NCBI RefSeq assembly: GCF_900142985.1
Contig: NZ_LT670849.1
Span: forward strand, 1,922,001 to 1,986,000
DNA length: 64,000 bases
Source of the DNA: Bradyrhizobium erythrophlei
GTDB taxonomy: Bacteria > Pseudomonadota > Alphaproteobacteria > Rhizobiales > Xanthobacteraceae
Direction of reading: 5' to 3'
Positions 56,962-64,000 of this stretch are shown piece after piece (the first letter of the stretch is position 1; each line of letters starts with the position of its first letter). Below the pieces are notes generated by a model that was given only the letters and a program-made list of their open reading frames with translations, had not been told where the DNA came from and ran no database searches. Both the position numbers and the translations under genes were made by a program.

Positions 56962-57303
56962 TTAGGGAAGTGCGCCGACCAGCCAGATCAGCGCGGCGAA
57001 GTTGGCTACGGCCGTGCCAGCCGGCCCAAACGTTTTCATGCGGTCCTTGATCGTCCAGCCGACGACGGCATCACAGGCCTGAACGATGATCATGCTCCAT
57101 GCAATCGCCAGCAGCCATTGATGGGACCCGGTCAGAAACGGCACGAGACTCACGATCATCAAGGCCACGCTTCGCGCGCTGGCGTACAGCGCCAGGGTTT
57201 TGGTCTCGCCGGTCGAGCCGAGAATCGCCGCCACCGAAAATCCGAAACTGATGATCGCACTGATTGCGGTAATCAACGCACAAACGATAAACGGCACAGT
57301 CAT
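56962..57303 (-). CDS. Small four-TM membrane protein of unknown function
   Basis: 113 aa with about four hydrophobic helices (VPFIVCALITAISAIISFGF; ARSVALMIVSLVPFLTG; LLAIAWSMIIVQACDAVVG; TAVANFAALIWLVGALP). A short acidic/basic pair (ACDAVVGWTIKDR) lies between helices three and four. I do not recognise the family with certainty. It lies 103 bp upstream of prpE on the same strand. Confidence 0.65.
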   Translation of the reverse strand: MTVPFIVCALITAISAIISFGFSVAAILGSTGETKTLALYASARSVALMIVSLVPFLTGSHQWLLAIAWSMIIVQACDAVVGWTIKDRMKTFGPAGTAVANFAALIWLVGALP

Positions 57304-57421
57304 TCGAACATCCGGTGATATGAGCGCTCAGCATATCCCGGCGAAAACGAACCATCTAAGACCGGCAAATTCACGTTCGAGTGAAAGCTGGATTGTCGTC
57401 GCGGCAACAACACCGCGAGGT

Positions 57422-58183
57422 TCAATGCTGGGCGAGCCCTAAGAGACGGTCGAGCCGGTCCCGCATGGTCTTTTGCAGGTCGAAATCGGGCTTGCCGAAT
57501 TCGGCATTGCGTCGGGCAAGAAACTCGTCCTGCTCGCGCTGCATCGCGCGCCCGGCACGCGGATTGCCCTGGGTGGCCTCGCGGACGACCTTGGTATTCA
57601 CGGCGTTGATCTCGCGGTCGAGATTGGCAAGTTCGGGATTGCCGCAGATCGCCTTTTCGACCGGCCGTCTTGCCGTGGCACAGTTGAAGCTCGGTCTGTT
57701 GTTGACCGCCATCATCGCACCGATACGCTCGATCTCGAGCGACAGCGCTTTATAATTGGCGCGGGCTACCGCATGGTTCGGGTCGAGCTTGACCGCGGTG
57801 CCGAAATCCGAGAGCGCGTGCACCCGATCGCCCTTGCGGCGAAACAGTTCGCCGCGCGTATTGAACACTTCGGCCTGGGTGGCATCGAGCCGCAGCGCGA
57901 TGTCGTTATCGCCGATCGCGCGGTCGATCTCGCCCCTGCGGTCGTAGGCGGCGGCGCGTGCGATCGCGGCCTTGACGCGGTCGGCCTTCGGCGCCTTGTC
58001 GTTGCCGATCAGCGCGCCGCAGGAGGCAATGACCTTGTCGTCGTCAGCGGCGTTCAGCGCGGCCGTGCAGGGCGCGGAATCGATCTGCTCGCCGGTCGGC
58101 TCAACCGGCGCGGCGAACGCTCTGCCTGCCGTGATCGTGCCGGCCATGGCAAGGCATGCCAGAAGTGTGAGGGACCGCCGCAT
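57422..58183 (-). CDS. TPR protein with LprI-like (DUF1311) C-terminal domain
   Basis: 253-aa secreted protein. Signal peptide SLTLLACLAMAGTITAGRAFA. The central part holds two to three TPR-type repeats (AAYDRRGEIDRAIGDNDIAL; ALSDFGTAVKLDPNHA). The C-terminal 80 residues match lysozyme-inhibitor LprI-like proteins: FNCATARRPVEKAICGN, LANLDREINAV and REQDEFLARRN, with a Cys pair. It begins 6 bp after the SDR gene stop on the same strand. A role in periplasmic defence against lysozyme is only inferred. Confidence 0.78.
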   Translation of the reverse strand: MRRSLTLLACLAMAGTITAGRAFAAPVEPTGEQIDSAPCTAALNAADDDKVIASCGALIGNDKAPKADRVKAAIARAAAYDRRGEIDRAIGDNDIALRLDATQAEVFNTRGELFRRKGDRVHALSDFGTAVKLDPNHAVARANYKALSLEIERIGAMMAVNNRPSFNCATARRPVEKAICGNPELANLDREINAVNTKVVREATQGNPRAGRAMQREQDEFLARRNAEFGKPDFDLQKTMRDRLDRLLGLAQH

Positions 58184-58189
58184 CGGACT

Positions 58190-58993
58190 TTAAATCACCT
58201 TGAGCGTGATTCCGCCGTCGACCACGAGCTCGATGCCGGTGACATACCGCGATTCGTCGGAAGCGAGAAATAGCGCGGCATTGGCGACATCCCAGGCGTC
58301 GCCCATATGCCCCATCGGCACCTGCGCGTCGCGGGCGCGCCACATCGCCTCCACATCGCCCTGGGCGTAGCTCGCGGCAAGGCCCGCGGAATGGGCCACC
58401 ATCGGCGTCTTCATCAAGCCAGGCAGGATCGCGTTGACGCGAACCCGCTGGCGAGCGAATTCGACGGCCGTGGTGCGCGTCATCTGGTTCATCGCGGCTT
58501 TCGTCGTTGCATAGGTGACGTAGGAGATTCCGAGATGACGTATCGAGGCAATTGAAGAAATATTGATGACCGAGCCGCCGCCCTGCGACACCATGACCGG
58601 AATGACGTGCTTCATGGCGAGATACGCGCTCTTGAGGTTGACGGCGAAGACGCGGTCCCAGTCGGCCTCGGCCACGTCCACCACGCTGCCGGTTTCGGCG
58701 ATTCCGACATTGTTGTCCAGCACATCGATACGGCCATAGGCCTTCAGGCAGGCGGCCACCATCGCGGCGATATCATCACCACGCGAGGCGTCGGCTGCGA
58801 ACGCTGTGGCCTCGCCGCCTTCCTTGGTGATGATCTCGACGGTCTCGGCGGCGGCTTTGGCATTGCGATCGACGCAAAACACCCGCGCGCCTTCGCGGGC
58901 AAAGGTCACGGCGGTCGCCTTGCCGTTGCCCCAGCCGGGCCCGATCGACCCCGCACCGACCACGATCGCTGTCTTGCCGTCCAGACGCCCCAC
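58190..58993 (-). CDS. Short-chain dehydrogenase/reductase
   Basis: 267-aa classical SDR. The nucleotide-binding loop is VVGAGSIGPGWGNGKA, longer than the usual TGxxxGIG form. NNVG replaces the usual NNAG, and the catalytic pair is Tyr161 and Lys165 (TYATTK) with Ser in ISSIAS. The C-terminal GIELVVDGG motif is standard. The substrate is unknown; the unusual GPGWGNG loop occurs in a subgroup annotated as glucose or 3-oxoacyl-type reductases. It leads a two-gene unit with the TPR/LprI gene. Confidence 0.88.
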   Translation of the reverse strand: MGRLDGKTAIVVGAGSIGPGWGNGKATAVTFAREGARVFCVDRNAKAAAETVEIITKEGGEATAFAADASRGDDIAAMVAACLKAYGRIDVLDNNVGIAETGSVVDVAEADWDRVFAVNLKSAYLAMKHVIPVMVSQGGGSVINISSIASIRHLGISYVTYATTKAAMNQMTRTTAVEFARQRVRVNAILPGLMKTPMVAHSAGLAASYAQGDVEAMWRARDAQVPMGHMGDAWDVANAALFLASDESRYVTGIELVVDGGITLKVI

Positions 58994-59112
58994 GCGACAC
59001 CCCCCTCAACGTTTGGCGGAAATTGACCAAGCTAAGGGCCGCGGTCAACTGTTCAATCGCAAGCCTGCCGGAACCTGTGACGGGTCATTCTTGTTGGGGA
59101 GCCATCACGAGA

Positions 59113-60450
59113 GTGAGGATTAGCTTGCGGCAGGCGGACAAACACGTTGAGCGCAAGCTGGATGCGCTGAATTTCTTTCTCGCCGATGTGCGCGACGGCC
59201 TCGGCCCTTACCTCGCGATTTACCTGCTGACCGAACGGAAGTGGGACGAGGCCAGCATCGGCGAGGTGATGTCGCTGGCGGCACTCGCCGGCATCCTGGC
59301 GCAAACGCCGGCCGGCGCACTGATTGACCGCAGCCGCGCCAAACGCAGCTGGATGGTTGCGGCCGCCATCGGCGTCACCGCGGGGAGCCTCACGCTGCCA
59401 TTCACCGATCAATTTATACCGGTCGCCGCGACGCAGGTGTTGGCGCACGCCGCTGGCAGCATCTTCGCGCCCGGCGTTGCTGCGCTGTCGCTCGGAATTG
59501 TCGGGATTTCGGCCTTCGCGCGCCGCATCGGCCGCAACGAGGCCTTCAATCACGCCGGCAACGCCACCGGCGCCGCGATTGCCGGGCTTTCAGCCTATTT
59601 CTACGGACCCGTGACGGTGTTCTGGCTCATCGCCGCGATGGCGCTGGCGAGCGTGCTGGCAACGCTTTCGATCCCGCGTGAGGCCATCGACGATGATGTC
59701 GCACGCGGCCTCGACCATACCAACGCGGACGATCCGGCCCCGCACGATCAACCCTCCGGCTACCGCGTATTGTTGACCTGCCGGCCACTTCTGATCTTCG
59801 CGGTCGCAACCGCGCTGTTTCATTTTTCGAATGCAGCCATGCTGCCGCTGGTCGGCCAGAAGCTCGCTCTCGTCAATCGCAACCTCGGCACCACCTTGAT
59901 GTCGGTGTGCATCATCGCAGCCCAGATCGTGATGGTGCCGTTCGCGATCCTGGTCGGCAAAAAAGCGGATGCCTGGGGCCGCAAGCCGATCTTTGCCGCG
60001 GCGCTCGCCGTGCTGATGCTGCGCGGCGCGCTCTATCCGGTCTCCGACAACCCGTACTGGCTGCTATCGGTGCAACTGCTCGACGGTGTCGGCGCCGGGA
60101 TTTTCGGCGCGCTATTTCCGCTCGTGGTCGCCGACCTCACCCATGGCACCGGCCACTTCAACGTCAGCCAGGGCGCAATTGCCACCGCGACCGGAATTGG
60201 CGCTGCGCTGAGTACCGGCGTCGCCGGCTTCATCGTGGTCCATGCCGGATATGACGCAGCTTTCCTGTTTCTCGCCGCCGTCGCGGGCATTGGCCTCGGT
60301 TTGTTCGCAGCTCTGATGCCGGAGACCGCGCCATACCAAGGTCGAATCCGGAAGACTAGCAACAGCGATGCGGCCCGCGTAATGTCCCCCCGCGAACCGG
60401 CCCGTGAGAGGCCGGTGCCAGGGAGAACATTATATGTCTGTTTTTCGTAA
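59113..60450 (+). CDS. MFS transporter
   Basis: 445-aa major facilitator protein with about 12 helices. The A-motif-like loop DRSRAKRSW sits between helices 2 and 3 and a second one, GKKADAWGRKPIF, in the C-terminal half. GTG 59113 was chosen over ATG 59023 because the extra 30 residues overlap the SDR promoter region and look non-conserved. The last codons overlap the start of the beta-propeller gene by 17 bp. Substrate unknown; layout suggests drug or metabolite export. Confidence 0.85.
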   Translation: MRISLRQADKHVERKLDALNFFLADVRDGLGPYLAIYLLTERKWDEASIGEVMSLAALAGILAQTPAGALIDRSRAKRSWMVAAAIGVTAGSLTLPFTDQFIPVAATQVLAHAAGSIFAPGVAALSLGIVGISAFARRIGRNEAFNHAGNATGAAIAGLSAYFYGPVTVFWLIAAMALASVLATLSIPREAIDDDVARGLDHTNADDPAPHDQPSGYRVLLTCRPLLIFAVATALFHFSNAAMLPLVGQKLALVNRNLGTTLMSVCIIAAQIVMVPFAILVGKKADAWGRKPIFAAALAVLMLRGALYPVSDNPYWLLSVQLLDGVGAGIFGALFPLVVADLTHGTGHFNVSQGAIATATGIGAALSTGVAGFIVVHAGYDAAFLFLAAVAGIGLGLFAALMPETAPYQGRIRKTSNSDAARVMSPREPARERPVPGRTLYVCFS

Positions 60451-61606
60451 CCTCGGATTTGCGCTCGCGACCACGATGCTGTGCGGCGCGGCCGTCACTT
60501 GCGTCCATGCCAAGCCCTTCATGATCGTCGGCATCGACGAGAAAGTGACATGGGACAACGACGGCAAGACCATCCTCGCCGCTCCGGGCAAGGATTCCGT
60601 TCTGATCGTCGACCTCGCCAATCCGGAAGATCCCAAGATCGTGGCGACGCTGCCGCTGGAGAATTCCGTGGTCGGTCCGCCCGTCAACCTCGACATCGAT
60701 CCGACCGGCTCGGTCGCACTGGTCGCGAATTCGGTTGACGTCGTAAAAGATGGCGACGCGCTGAAGCAGGTGCCGAACAACCAGATCTTCGTGATCGACA
60801 TGAAGGCCAATCCGCCGATGCTCGCGGCCACCATCACCGGCGGCAAGCAGCCATCGGGCCTGAGCTTCAGCCCATCGGGCAAGATGGCGCTGGTCGCCAA
60901 CCGCGCCGATAATTCGATCAGCGTCTTGTCGGTGAACGGCACCGACGTGAAGATCACCGATACCATCACCTTCCCAGACAGCGTCGCGCATGTCATTTTC
61001 ACGCCCGACGGCAAGCATGCGCTCGCCGTGCGCTTCCCCGCGCACAAGGTCTCGGTGCTCGACGTCGACGGCGACAAGGTGACCTATAACAAGGTCGACC
61101 TGCCGACCGGCCAGTGGCCATATAACGTCGTGGTCACGCCCAACAGCAAGATCGCGCTGACCTCGGACAACGGCAATTCCGGCGCTTCCGACGGCAGCGT
61201 CGACACCACGAGCGTGATCGACCTCGAAGCCAACCCGCCGCGGATCATCGATCGCGTCGTGGTCGGCGACGGCCCCGAGGGGCTTGCCATGTCGCCCAAG
61301 GGCGATCTTGCGGTCGCGGCGATCCTGCGTGGCTCCAACGCCAACAAGAAGGCGTTCTTCTACCAGAAGAACGGCAGCCTCTCGATCCTGAAGATCGACG
61401 GCAAGAAGGTGACCAAGACCCAGGACATCGAGGTCGGAGGATTGCCGGAGGCGGTCGCATTCACACCGGACGGCAAGTATCTTCTGGCCGGAAATTATAT
61501 CGATCAGGATTTCTCGATCCTGAAGGTCAACGGCACCAAGGTGACCGACACCGGCAAGCGCTTCAAAGTGCCGGGTCATCCGGCCTCGGCGCGGATGGGG
61601 CATTAA
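60434..61606 (+). CDS. Secreted YVTN/NHL-type beta-propeller protein
   Basis: 390 aa with signal peptide (NLGFALATTMLCGAAVTCVHA). It contains repeated blades of about 40-50 residues with the recurring theme FSPSGKMALVANR, FTPDGKHALAV, VTPNSKIALTSDN, MSPKGDLAVAA and FTPDGKYLLAGN, so a seven-bladed propeller is likely. Probably periplasmic; such proteins often bind ligands or partners, and no enzyme residues are apparent. ATG 60434 has an AGGGAGAAC site and overlaps the MFS stop, so the two genes may be translated together. Confidence 0.85.
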   Translation: MSVFRNLGFALATTMLCGAAVTCVHAKPFMIVGIDEKVTWDNDGKTILAAPGKDSVLIVDLANPEDPKIVATLPLENSVVGPPVNLDIDPTGSVALVANSVDVVKDGDALKQVPNNQIFVIDMKANPPMLAATITGGKQPSGLSFSPSGKMALVANRADNSISVLSVNGTDVKITDTITFPDSVAHVIFTPDGKHALAVRFPAHKVSVLDVDGDKVTYNKVDLPTGQWPYNVVVTPNSKIALTSDNGNSGASDGSVDTTSVIDLEANPPRIIDRVVVGDGPEGLAMSPKGDLAVAAILRGSNANKKAFFYQKNGSLSILKIDGKKVTKTQDIEVGGLPEAVAFTPDGKYLLAGNYIDQDFSILKVNGTKVTDTGKRFKVPGHPASARMGH

Positions 61607-61614
61607 GAAACAAC

Positions 61615-61695
61615 CGTCATCGCGAGGAGCATTGCGACGAAGCGATTTAGGACCACAAAGAAAACTGGATCGCTTCGCTGCCGCTCGCGATGACG
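61615..61695. repeat. REP-like palindromic repeat (CGTCATCGCGAG type), copy 2
   Basis: Outer arms CGTCATCGCGAG and CTCGCGATGACG pair perfectly and enclose CGAAGCGAT/ATCGCTTCG. It is related to 41671-41775 and likewise separates convergent genes. Confidence 0.75.
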
Positions 61696-61706
61696 GGCTA
61701 TGTCCG

Positions 61707-62609
61707 CTAACTCGAACTGCCCCGCTCATACGCCTGCATTGCCTCGTGACGGGCGAGCAGGCGTTTGGCGGTCTGATAGGCCGGCATTTCGACCAGCGCC
61801 CCATCGAGCTCGACCCGCCCCTGCCCCGCTGCACGCGCAGCGTCAAATGCCGAAACGAGGCGTTTGGCGCGCTCAACCTCGTCCACGCCCGGCGACAGGA
61901 CGCCGTTGACGACTAGCGCATGCGCCGGATCGACCAGGCTTTTGGCGACATAGCCCAGCCGACGCGCCCAGCGCGTATCCTGTGCCACGCCTTCCGGATC
62001 GCTGAACGTATAGGGACAATCGACCGCGACGACGTCGGCGGCGACGCACTCGACCAGAAAGCGCTGACGGCAATAAGCCAGTTCAACACCGTCCGGCCCC
62101 CGCTCGGCGCCGAGATCCGCGGCCATGTCTTCGGAGGCCATCAGGCAGGCGCTGGTGCGCCGGCTGGCCTTCGCTATGGCAACGGTCTGCACCAGACCGC
62201 GGGCGAATTCGATATTCGGCAACAGCGCGGTCGAGCCTTCGGGGATGCCGTAGTCGCGCTCGAACCGCGTCACCGCTTCGTCGAGCCGCGTGACATGAAA
62301 AGGTTCGGCCACCTTCGGCAGCGCGACGATGTCCGGCGCCCCACGCATCACGGCGGCGAGATCGTCCATGCCGTCCTGATCGAGCGGATTGACGCGAACG
62401 CCGGCGATCTGGCCGGCCGCGCGCCATGCCCCATAGAGATCAGGCGCCAGCGTCCGCGCGGCGGGACGCAATTCAGGTGGCGTGAAATCTTCCAGCTCCT
62501 GGATCAGGACGTCGGCGCCGCTCTCCGGCGCGCGGCCCAGCACCGCTTCATTGGCGCCTTCGAGAAGGAGCCAGGACCGGCAAAATCGCGCTGGCCGCAG
62601 ACGGCGCAT
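61707..62609 (-). CDS. HpcH/HpaI (CitE-like) CoA ester lyase family protein
   Basis: 300-aa TIM-barrel lyase. RSWLLLEGANEAVLGRA, IQELEDFTPPELRPAAR and GVRVNPLDQDGM correspond to the CitE/malyl-CoA-lyase blocks, and a Glu in NIEFARGL likely binds metal. The usual DLEDAV is ELEDFT here, a small change at the substrate edge. LVDPAHALVVN replaces the typical IHPxQ motif. It may act on malyl-CoA, citramalyl-CoA or a related ester; substrate unknown. It is convergent with the propeller gene. Confidence 0.8.
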   Translation of the reverse strand: MRRLRPARFCRSWLLLEGANEAVLGRAPESGADVLIQELEDFTPPELRPAARTLAPDLYGAWRAAGQIAGVRVNPLDQDGMDDLAAVMRGAPDIVALPKVAEPFHVTRLDEAVTRFERDYGIPEGSTALLPNIEFARGLVQTVAIAKASRRTSACLMASEDMAADLGAERGPDGVELAYCRQRFLVECVAADVVAVDCPYTFSDPEGVAQDTRWARRLGYVAKSLVDPAHALVVNGVLSPGVDEVERAKRLVSAFDAARAAGQGRVELDGALVEMPAYQTAKRLLARHEAMQAYERGSSS

Positions 62610-62616
62610 CGGGGGT

Positions 62617-63093
62617 TCACTGGAACGTCATGTCGAGACATTTCGAAATGTCCGAGCCGAGCCCCGAAGAGATGGTGATGCAGCCGCGCACTTTCTGCTT
62701 CGTATTGTCGCTGACCCAGATCGAGTAGCCGCCGGGCCCGAAGAACGAATTGGTATTCGGCGGCTCGGTCTCGGTGGCGTCGAAGGAATAACTGGAATCG
62801 GCTTCGAAAACGCGCGGTTTCTTGGCGCAGCCACCGTCGGTCTGGACGTTGATGACTTCCTTGTTGTCGCGCGTCAGCGCCAGTGTGACCTGGCAGCGGA
62901 AATATTCCGAGGTCTTGGTATTGAAGACATAGGCGTAGGACTTGCAGGTCGCGGTGTTGAGTTTGCCGGCGGACAGGCCGCGGCTACAGGAAATGCGCTG
63001 ATTGTTACTGAGTTTGAAGTCGTCGGCGCATGCCGCGTCCGCAAGCGGCAGCAACAACGCAACGCAGAAACCAATTTTCACAAAATGCTTCAT
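62617..63093 (-). CDS. Secreted Cys-containing protein of unknown function
   Basis: 158 aa, start ATG 63093 (MKHFVKIGFC) with a signal peptide ending near ADAACA. The mature part has five or six cysteines (ISCSRG, TCKSYAY, FRCQVT, GGCAKKP, GCITIS, KCLDM) and a beta-rich pattern. I do not recognise the family. It ends 8 bp before the CitE-like gene, so the two may form an operon. Confidence 0.7.
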   Translation of the reverse strand: MKHFVKIGFCVALLLPLADAACADDFKLSNNQRISCSRGLSAGKLNTATCKSYAYVFNTKTSEYFRCQVTLALTRDNKEVINVQTDGGCAKKPRVFEADSSYSFDATETEPPNTNSFFGPGGYSIWVSDNTKQKVRGCITISSGLGSDISKCLDMTFQ

Positions 63094-63292
63094 TCGAATC
63101 GCCCCCAAACGTTTTCCGCAGCCCATTGCTACCAAAGATAATGGTGAAGCGTGGGGCAGGAAATGACAAAGTCATTGGCGTTGCGTCTCTCGTGTCGCAT
63201 CGTGTTGACGGCACGACACCGTTCGTGATTTGTTCAAAATACGTGGGCTGCGTGAGATGGGCTGGACGCCATCCTGGGGAGGATATGAGGAC

Positions 63293-63589
63293 ATGACGCG
63301 AATTTCGATCAAGCCGTTGATGGCGGTAGCCGTGCTCGCCGCGCTGTCGGCGCCGGCTTTCGCTGAGGAGCCGGCGGCCTGGGAGCTGAAGCCGGACATG
63401 GGCTACGCCTACGACAAGGACGGCAAGACCCACATCTACAAGATGGGAACCAGCAACGCCGGCCTGCTGCTGAAAGGCGCCAAGAAAGTGCCGAAAGGCA
63501 CGCTGTTCTTCGTCGGGCACAACGGACAGCTCTATATGCGCACCGGCCCCTATCTCGAGGGCGATAAATTCATGTTCGGGTCGAATTAA
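63293..63589 (+). CDS. Small secreted protein of unknown function (98 aa)
   Basis: Signal peptide MTRISIKPLMAVAVLAALSA with cleavage near PAFA-E. The mature part is about 77 aa, beta-rich and Lys/Gly-rich (DMGYAYDKDGKTHIYKMG; GTLFFVGHNGQLYMRTG), with no cysteines. Ribosome sites GGGGAGG and GAGG precede the ATG. Similar proteins are common as unknowns in rhizobia. It diverges from the Cys-containing secreted protein. Confidence 0.7.
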   Translation: MTRISIKPLMAVAVLAALSAPAFAEEPAAWELKPDMGYAYDKDGKTHIYKMGTSNAGLLLKGAKKVPKGTLFFVGHNGQLYMRTGPYLEGDKFMFGSN

Positions 63590-63610
63590 GCAGCAGCCCA
63601 TCCTCTGCCC

Positions 63611-63759
63611 GTCGTCCCGGCCAAGTGAGCGGTAGCGAACGCTGAGTCGGGACCCATACTCCGCGGCCTTGATTGATACGACGTGGCGAACGTCCGGACC
63701 GCTTCATTGGAGCCGGTGGTTATGGGTCCCGGCTCGCGCTTCGCTTGGCCGGGACGACG
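63611..63759. repeat. Paired REP-like palindromes (BIME-type), copy 3
   Basis: Starts GTCGTCCCGGC and ends GCCGGGACGAC, with inner ACCCATA and TATGGGT edges as in copies 1 and 2. The left unit has a longer, degenerate middle (AGCGGTAGCGAACGCT). The right unit's TCGCGCTTCGCTTG loop matches that of copy 1. It separates two convergent genes. Confidence 0.8.
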
Positions 63760-63764
63760 TCGAA

Positions 63765-64000
63765 CTAAAACGCCGAGGAGAGCTCCCTAGCGCCCGGCAG
63801 GCTGCTGTTTGAGTCCATCCGGTTGTCGGTGATCGCAAGCAGCTTGGCGACCGTATTGTGGCGGATCGCCACCGGGTTGCGCTCATAGCCGCCGCGTTGA
63901 AAGAAATTCGAGGTCGGCACCTGCTCGCGCATCGCCTGCGGCATCGTCACCATATCGAGCCCGGTGCCGTCGCCGGTGAGATTCATCATCTCGAGTTCGG
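63765..64000 (-). CDS. C-terminal fragment of an unidentified protein
   Basis: The frame is open from the right window edge and stops at 63765, giving the last 78 residues. They include TMPQAMREQVPTSNFFQRGG, YERNPVAIRHNTVAKLLAIT and end ARELSSAF. I cannot assign a family from this part. Codon use is typical of the genome, so it is probably a real gene continuing to the right. Confidence 0.6.
   Translation of the reverse strand, partial: ELEMMNLTGDGTGLDMVTMPQAMREQVPTSNFFQRGGYERNPVAIRHNTVAKLLAITDNRMDSNSSLPGARELSSAF

Overview
The window comes from a high-GC alphaproteobacterium, most likely Bradyrhizobium or a close relative in the Nitrobacteraceae. This is an inference. It rests on a CycM-type membrane-anchored cytochrome c, an NdvA-like glucan exporter, a TrcR/DUF1013 regulator, the ispH-thrB-rnhA cluster, strong GC bias at third codon positions and many short palindromic intergenic repeats. 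Most genes are core metabolism. No tRNA, rRNA or CRISPR array was seen.

Layout. 1-5144: 5' part of a YejA-like peptide-binding protein (runs off the left edge), cycM, kdsB, pheA and an LLM-class flavin oxidoreductase. 5145-10311: an AT-rich leader and the metF-metH pair for methionine synthesis. 10312-12355: a repeat-rich interval with a paired palindromic repeat, a 350-400 bp structured repeat (copy A) and a frameshifted IS110 transposase. 12356-18430: a DoxX protein, a small secreted protein, a LysR regulator, a DUF3617 protein, two large palindromes and an RND pump without an adaptor gene. 18438-26879 (minus strand): a short MetE-like protein, a complete branched-chain-type ABC importer, an intradiol ring-cleavage dioxygenase and aspA; the importer and dioxygenase look like an aromatic-compound uptake and degradation unit.

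27168-37062: a diguanylate cyclase, several envelope or unknown proteins, an ArsR-SRPBCC fusion with a DHFR-like reductase, a nitronate monooxygenase, a DedA-like protein, hisE, an orphan NMT1-type binding protein and an NdvA-like exporter. 37255-45130: a D,D-carboxypeptidase with a Lys/Ala-rich tail, fadD, a DUF924 protein, a peroxiredoxin, rnhA, thrB, ispH and trcR.

45131-54273 is the most accessory-looking part. It starts with a second copy (B) of the structured repeat. Next comes a compact six-gene minus-strand cluster: NmrA-like, six-TM membrane protein, 56-aa protein, secreted alpha/beta hydrolase, RND adaptor and RND pump. A divergent HxlR regulator follows, with a 17-bp palindrome in the shared promoter region. 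By eye, base composition and codon use here are less GC-biased than in the neighbours. 54454-64000 returns to ordinary genes: prpE, an SDR enzyme, an MFS transporter, a YVTN beta-propeller, a CitE-like lyase, small secreted proteins and a C-terminal fragment at the right edge.

Two things merit most attention. One is the pair of diverged copies of the structured repeat, in which hairpins at matching positions keep their pairing while their sequence changes. The other is the HxlR-linked six-gene efflux cluster.
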